From UBA3263 sp964554665 (GTDB lineage Bacteria > Bacteroidota > Bacteroidia > Bacteroidales > Muribaculaceae), in assembly GCA_964554665.1 (NCBI GenBank), contig CAZKPP010000053.1:1-16531 (forward strand): a DNA stretch of 16,531 nt. The letters run 5' to 3'. A program made the position numbers and the translations under genes. Shown here piece after piece: positions 13,157 to 16,531 of the stretch. A model generated the notes under the pieces. It made no database searches, was not told the origin of the DNA, and saw only the letters and a list, made by a program, of their open reading frames with translations. Each line of letters begins with the position of its first letter. The first letter of the stretch is position 1.

Positions 13157-15540
13157 GCAAACAGGAAACATTGTCGGTCGGACATATAGAACTCAAAGAA
13201 ACCGAATTCTCGGCGTCGATAAACTTCGACGCCATGCCGGTGCTGCCCACGCGCAACCTGGTGTTGTTTCCCGGAGTGATTTTTCCGGTTCACCTGGTGC
13301 GCCCGTCGTCGCGGAGGCTGGCTGAGGTTGCCGAGCGCGAAAAGATGGCTATTGCCATATTCTGCCAGCTCGACCCGGCGGTTGACAATCCGGGCATCGA
13401 CGACCTGTATCAGCTCGGCTGCGTAGGCCAGGTTCTAAAGGTTATTCCCCTGCCCGACGACAACGCCGTGGCCATGATTGCCACTCATCCGGTTAAAGTT
13501 CACAGCCTGGCCCCGGCGCCGATGGTGGCCGATTCGCTGACCATATCCGTAGAGCCGGTCAAAGACGCCATGCCGCGCCAGACCGCCGAATTCAAGACGC
13601 GCATAGAGGTTGCTCAGTCGCTCCTTGAAGAGTGTTCGCAAGCCCAGGGAGTTCCGGCAGCTATGCCAGGAGCGATACCCTCACACGGCAAGGATGGCAA
13701 GGAACCCGATGCGGCCTCAATCGTGAACTCCATGTGTGTTGCCGCTCCCCTGGAGGTGGCTTTCCGTGCAGACCTCCTTCGGGCAACGTCTATTCGCCAG
13801 CGACTCGACGAACTGATCAAGCACCTGGTGGCTCACAAAGATAACTCGCGCATACGCTCTGAAATTGAAGATGCCGCCCGCCAGCGCATGGGCGAACGCC
13901 AGCGCAATGCCTTTTTGGAAACACAGATGGAAACCATCCGCGCCGAACTCTACGGCGAGGGTTCGGAAACGCAGATTTTCCGCAATAAGCTGGCTGAACT
14001 TGAGCTGCCGCTGAATCTTGAAGAAACCATTTCGCGCGAAATCAACAAGCTGGAGCATCTGTCGCCAACATCGCCCGATTTTCAGACTCAATATACTTAT
14101 CTGCAAACGGTTCTGGAGCTCCCCTGGGGCAAGATTTCTACCGATCTCAATGACTTTCAAGGTGCCGAAAACGAGCTCAACACATCGCATTCGGGCTTGG
14201 AAAAGGTTAAGGAAAGAGTGTTGGAACAGCTGGCAATGCTGATGCACTCTCCCCGGAGCCACGCGCCGATTTTGTGTCTTGTCGGCCCTCCCGGAGTAGG
14301 TAAGACCTCGCTGGGCAAGAGCATTGCAGCCGCCCTTGGACGCAAATTTCAGCGCGTCAGCCTCGGTGGCCTTCACGACGAAAGCGAAATCCGCGGCCAT
14401 CGTCGCACCTATGTGGCGTCCATGCCCGGTCGCATAATCGACGCAATCCGTCGCGCCGGAACCATGAACCCGGTAATCATGCTTGACGAAATCGACAAGG
14501 TTTCGCAAGACTACAAGGGAAATCCGTCGGCCGCGCTGCTTGAGGTGCTCGACCCCGAGCAAAACGCAAAGTTCCACGACAACTACGTGGACTTGGATTT
14601 CGACCTGTCGAAGGTAATGTTCATAACCACCGCCAATACGCTTTCGACCATCGACTCGCCGCTGCTCGACCGCATGGAAGTGATTACCCTGAGTGGATAT
14701 TCCGCCGAAGAGAAGCTCGAAATTGCCCGACAGCACCTGCTGCCCACCCTGCGCCGCGAAATGGGCCTCGAAGCAGACGAAGCACCGATTACCGATGAGG
14801 CGATCAACTATATTATTGATAACTACACGGCTGAAAGCGGCGTGCGCCAGCTGCAGAAGCGCCTGGCCGCTGTGTTGCGCAAATATGTGCGCTCAAAAGT
14901 TGCCGCCACGGAATTCACCGTGCCCGTAGAGCCGGTGGCTCTGCGCGATTTGCTTGGTGTTGAAACCAATAGCCACGACAAATATTCAACCGACCGCATA
15001 CCGGGTGTGGTTACCGGATTGGCCTGGACCGCTGCCGGCGGTGAGATTCTTTTCATCGAAGCCGTTACCACTCCGGGCAAGGGCGAAGGAATGCTCACCC
15101 TCACCGGCAACCTCGGCGACGTTATGAAAGAATCGGCAGCAATTGCCCACCGCTACGTAAAGGCCCACGCCCAAGAATTAGGCATTGACCCCGAACGCCT
15201 CAAAGCGGACCTGCACATCCACGTTCCCGAAGGTGCTATACCCAAGGATGGTCCCTCGGCGGGCATAACCATGGTCACAGCCATAGTTTCTGCTCTGACC
15301 GGACGCCCGGTCCGCGAGCGCGTTGCAATGACGGGCGAAACGACCTTGCGGGGCAAGGTACTCCCCGTAGGCGGCATCAAGGAGAAAATTCTTGCTGCAA
15401 AACGCGCGGGAATAACCGAAATAATCATTTCGGAAGAAAACCGGCGCAATGTTGAAGACATTAATGCCGAATATATTAACGGCCTTAAATTCAACTACGT
15501 CAACAACGTCAACCAAGTAATCGGCCTGGCCCTGGAATGA
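13153..15540 (+). CDS. lon: ATP-dependent protease Lon (endopeptidase La)
   Basis: This is a cytoplasmic hexameric AAA+ protease that degrades misfolded and short-lived regulatory proteins. Domains in order: N-terminal substrate-binding LAN domain (about 27-225, starting MPVLPTRNLVLFPG); a helical, coiled-coil linker (about 226-320); the AAA+ motor with Walker A GPPGVGKT (378-385), Walker B VIMLDEIDK (441-449) and sensor region ITTANTL (491-497); and the protease domain (about 605-793) with catalytic Ser702 in PKDGPSAG and Lys745 in GGIKEK, the same 43-residue spacing as in E. coli Lon. The 795-residue length is normal. A Gly/Pro-rich loop (about 165-185) interrupts the LAN domain. Its ATG overlaps the ribE TGA, and its TGA overlaps the vanZ-like ATG. 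No separate heat-shock promoter is obvious, though one inside ribE cannot be excluded. Confidence 0.97.
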   Translation: MSKQETLSVGHIELKETEFSASINFDAMPVLPTRNLVLFPGVIFPVHLVRPSSRRLAEVAEREKMAIAIFCQLDPAVDNPGIDDLYQLGCVGQVLKVIPLPDDNAVAMIATHPVKVHSLAPAPMVADSLTISVEPVKDAMPRQTAEFKTRIEVAQSLLEECSQAQGVPAAMPGAIPSHGKDGKEPDAASIVNSMCVAAPLEVAFRADLLRATSIRQRLDELIKHLVAHKDNSRIRSEIEDAARQRMGERQRNAFLETQMETIRAELYGEGSETQIFRNKLAELELPLNLEETISREINKLEHLSPTSPDFQTQYTYLQTVLELPWGKISTDLNDFQGAENELNTSHSGLEKVKERVLEQLAMLMHSPRSHAPILCLVGPPGVGKTSLGKSIAAALGRKFQRVSLGGLHDESEIRGHRRTYVASMPGRIIDAIRRAGTMNPVIMLDEIDKVSQDYKGNPSAALLEVLDPEQNAKFHDNYVDLDFDLSKVMFITTANTLSTIDSPLLDRMEVITLSGYSAEEKLEIARQHLLPTLRREMGLEADEAPITDEAINYIIDNYTAESGVRQLQKRLAAVLRKYVRSKVAATEFTVPVEPVALRDLLGVETNSHDKYSTDRIPGVVTGLAWTAAGGEILFIEAVTTPGKGEGMLTLTGNLGDVMKESAAIAHRYVKAHAQELGIDPERLKADLHIHVPEGAIPKDGPSAGITMVTAIVSALTGRPVRERVAMTGETTLRGKVLPVGGIKEKILAAKRAGITEIIISEENRRNVEDINAEYINGLKFNYVNNVNQVIGLALE

Positions 15541-15908
15541 TAACGAAGCTAAAAGAAATGCTGCTGCGGGTGCCCCGCTGGCTTTTGTCAGCGGTGTGTC
15601 TCGCAGCAGTTCTTTATCTGACCCTTGCGCCCAAACCGCTGCCCGATACTGAAATCAGTTTTTGGGAGCACTCCGACAAGATTGTCCACGCCATAATGTT
15701 TGGCGGCCTCTGTTTCTGCTTCGGGCTCGATATATGGCGCGGCCGCCGTGCGCCCCTACCCTCGCGGCTACTGTTAGCAACGGCTGTGGGCCTCTTTGGC
15801 GGATTGATCGAACTGATTCAGGACGCCATGCACATGGGTCGCGGCGGCGACTGGGCCGACTTCGCCGCCGATCTGGCCGGCGCCCTCCTCTCCCTCCTTT
15901 TCCTCTAA
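15537..15908 (+). CDS. VanZ-like small membrane protein
   Basis: This 123-residue integral membrane protein has a layout of the VanZ-like family. Helix 1 is about residues 15-30 (LLSAVCLAAVLYLTLA). The periplasmic stretch holds PLPDTE and then HSDKIVHAIMFGGLCFCF (45-62), with the family's D-K-x-x-H. Helices follow at about 48-65 and 78-95, with GGLIELIQDAMHMGRGGDWADFAAD (about 88-112) giving the conserved Glu-x-x-Gln and Asp-x-x-x-Asp features. A last short helix ends the protein. VanZ raises teicoplanin resistance in enterococci, but most chromosomal homologues in Bacteroidota have no assigned role and should not be read as resistance genes. It follows lon with an ATGA overlap, so expression is tied to the protease. 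Confidence 0.82.
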   Translation: MITKLKEMLLRVPRWLLSAVCLAAVLYLTLAPKPLPDTEISFWEHSDKIVHAIMFGGLCFCFGLDIWRGRRAPLPSRLLLATAVGLFGGLIELIQDAMHMGRGGDWADFAADLAGALLSLLFL

Positions 15909-15931
15909 CTTTCTTGTGGTGGAGGGATTTT
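15891..15931 (+). terminator. Possible weak terminator after the ribE-lon-vanZ operon
   Basis: The arms TCCCTCC (15891-15897) and GGAGGGA (15921-15927) are perfect complements, with a 23-nt loop and a following TTTT. The left arm lies in the last vanZ codons, and the T-run overlaps the udk -33 box. The large loop makes this weak. Confidence 0.3.
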
Positions 15932-15959
15932 GCACTTTGAAAGAAAAATCGTAACTTTG
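15929..15959 (+). promoter_or_regulatory. udk promoter, full Bacteroidota consensus
   Basis: TTTG (15929-15932), an exact 19-nt spacer and TAACTTTG (15952-15959) match the Bacteroidota housekeeping promoter consensus. The -7 box ends 30 nt before the udk ATG. Confidence 0.78.
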
Positions 15960-15989
15960 CGAAAAATTTAACCGACAATCCAAAAAGAT

Positions 15990-16531
15990 ATGTTGATCAT
16001 AGGCATCGCCGGTGGCACCGGCAGCGGAAAAACTACCGTGGTTCGCAAAATCATTGCCGAACTCCCTCCCGGCGAGGTAGCCGTGATTTCGCAAGACTCC
16101 TATTATAAAGATTCGAGCCACATCCCCCCGGAGCTGCGCCAGAACATTAACTTCGACGAGCCCGCGGCCTTCGACTGGCCCCTGCTGGTCGAACACCTCG
16201 AAGCACTGAAGCGCGGCGAGGCGATAGAGATGCCCACCTACAGCTACCTCACTTGCACCCGCCAGCCCGAAACCGTTAGAGTTGAGCCGCGCGATGTGGT
16301 TATAGTTGAAGGCATTCTGGCTCTCTGCGACGAACAGCTGCGCTCGATGCTCGACGTCAAGGTGTTTGTCGATGCCGATGCCGACGACCGACTCATCAGA
16401 TTGATTGCCCGCGACTGCGTTGAGCGCGGACGCACGCCCCAACAGGTGCTCGACCGCTATTCGCGAGTGCTCAAACCCATGCACCGCATGCACATCGAAC
16501 CCTCAAAGGCTTTTGCCGACTTGATTATTCC
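15990..16531 (+). CDS. udk: Uridine kinase, C-terminus cut by window edge
   Basis: This enzyme phosphorylates uridine and cytidine to UMP and CMP for pyrimidine salvage. The N-terminus MLIIGIAGGTGSGKTT carries the P-loop GGTGSGKTT (residues 8-16). Further family features are SQDSYYKD (34-41), NFDEPAAFDW (54-63, substrate binding), VVIVEGILAL (103-112, the Walker B-like strand), DADADDRLIRLIARDCVERGR (128-148, lid region with Arg residues) and Tyr157. 180 complete codons are present. The usual length is about 205-215, so about 30 residues lie past the edge. The start is supported by a consensus promoter 30 nt upstream and an A-rich tract just before the ATG, typical of Bacteroidota in place of a Shine-Dalgarno. 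Phosphoribulokinase is a relative, but the GGTGSGKTT and NFDEP motifs favour uridine kinase. Confidence 0.95.
   Translation, partial: MLIIGIAGGTGSGKTTVVRKIIAELPPGEVAVISQDSYYKDSSHIPPELRQNINFDEPAAFDWPLLVEHLEALKRGEAIEMPTYSYLTCTRQPETVRVEPRDVVIVEGILALCDEQLRSMLDVKVFVDADADDRLIRLIARDCVERGRTPQQVLDRYSRVLKPMHRMHIEPSKAFADLII

Noticed and set aside
13717..14736. A 339-codon minus-strand frame inside lon
   Set aside because: The plus strand carries the intact Lon AAA+ motifs over the same bases. The opposite frame lacks motifs and a promoter.
15537..15908. VanZ-like protein as an antibiotic-resistance gene
   Set aside because: No van cluster is nearby. The family is common in chromosomes that have no glycopeptide resistance.
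15774..16493. A 239-codon minus-strand frame spanning vanZ and udk
   Set aside because: It runs through the udk promoter and two real genes on the other strand, with no recognisable domain.

Overview
The window reads as a stretch of Bacteroidota chromosome, most likely order Bacteroidales (a Muribaculaceae-like gut commensal is my guess; the family assignment is inference). The reasons are: TAnnTTTG-type -7 promoter elements, twice with a TTTG -33 box 19-20 bp upstream; no clear Shine-Dalgarno sequences; a GldB-like lipoprotein; a SPOR-tailed amidase next to an MCE protein with the C-terminal signature of Bacteroidota MlaD; and a DcaP-like porin. It is moderately GC-rich and densely coded: 16 protein genes, two of them cut by the window edges. 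I found no tRNA, rRNA, CRISPR array, insertion sequence or phage gene.

Layout. (1) 1-2413, minus strand: ruvX, def, ettA (ettA cut at the left edge), a compact information-processing operon. (2) 2414-2715: the only non-coding stretch over 300 bases, holding the ruvX promoter and a curious Thr/Ile- or Leu-codon run. (3) 2716-6429, minus strand: amidase, MCE/MlaD-like protein, small thioredoxin and DcaP-like porin, an envelope cluster read in that order. (4) 6520-8941, plus strand: GldB-like lipoprotein overlapping dnaB. (5) 8938-10885, minus strand: two overlapping glycosyltransferase genes whose last stop codon overlaps that of dnaB. (6) 10968-11354, plus strand: a zinc-ribbon/TM2 membrane protein. 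(7) 11432-12367, minus strand: malate dehydrogenase, ending at a perfect 16-bp hairpin terminator. (8) 12536-15908, plus strand: ribE, lon and vanZ-like, joined by two 4-nt ATGA overlaps. (9) 15990 to the right edge, plus strand: uridine kinase (cut) behind a textbook Bacteroidota promoter.

How the genes fit together. Most are housekeeping: replication and recombination (dnaB, ruvX), translation and protein maturation (ettA, def), protein quality control (lon), central and cofactor metabolism (mdh, ribE, udk). The envelope theme is strong: cell-wall amidase, lipid-transport MCE protein, porin, lipoprotein, two glycosyltransferases, TM2 and VanZ-like membrane proteins.

I do not see a clearly new defence, mobile or biosynthetic system. 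The points most worth a second look are the near-leaderless promoters, the terminator-like hairpins inside the dnaB tail, the Thr/Ile codon run without a downstream gene, and the amidase-MCE-thioredoxin-porin cluster.
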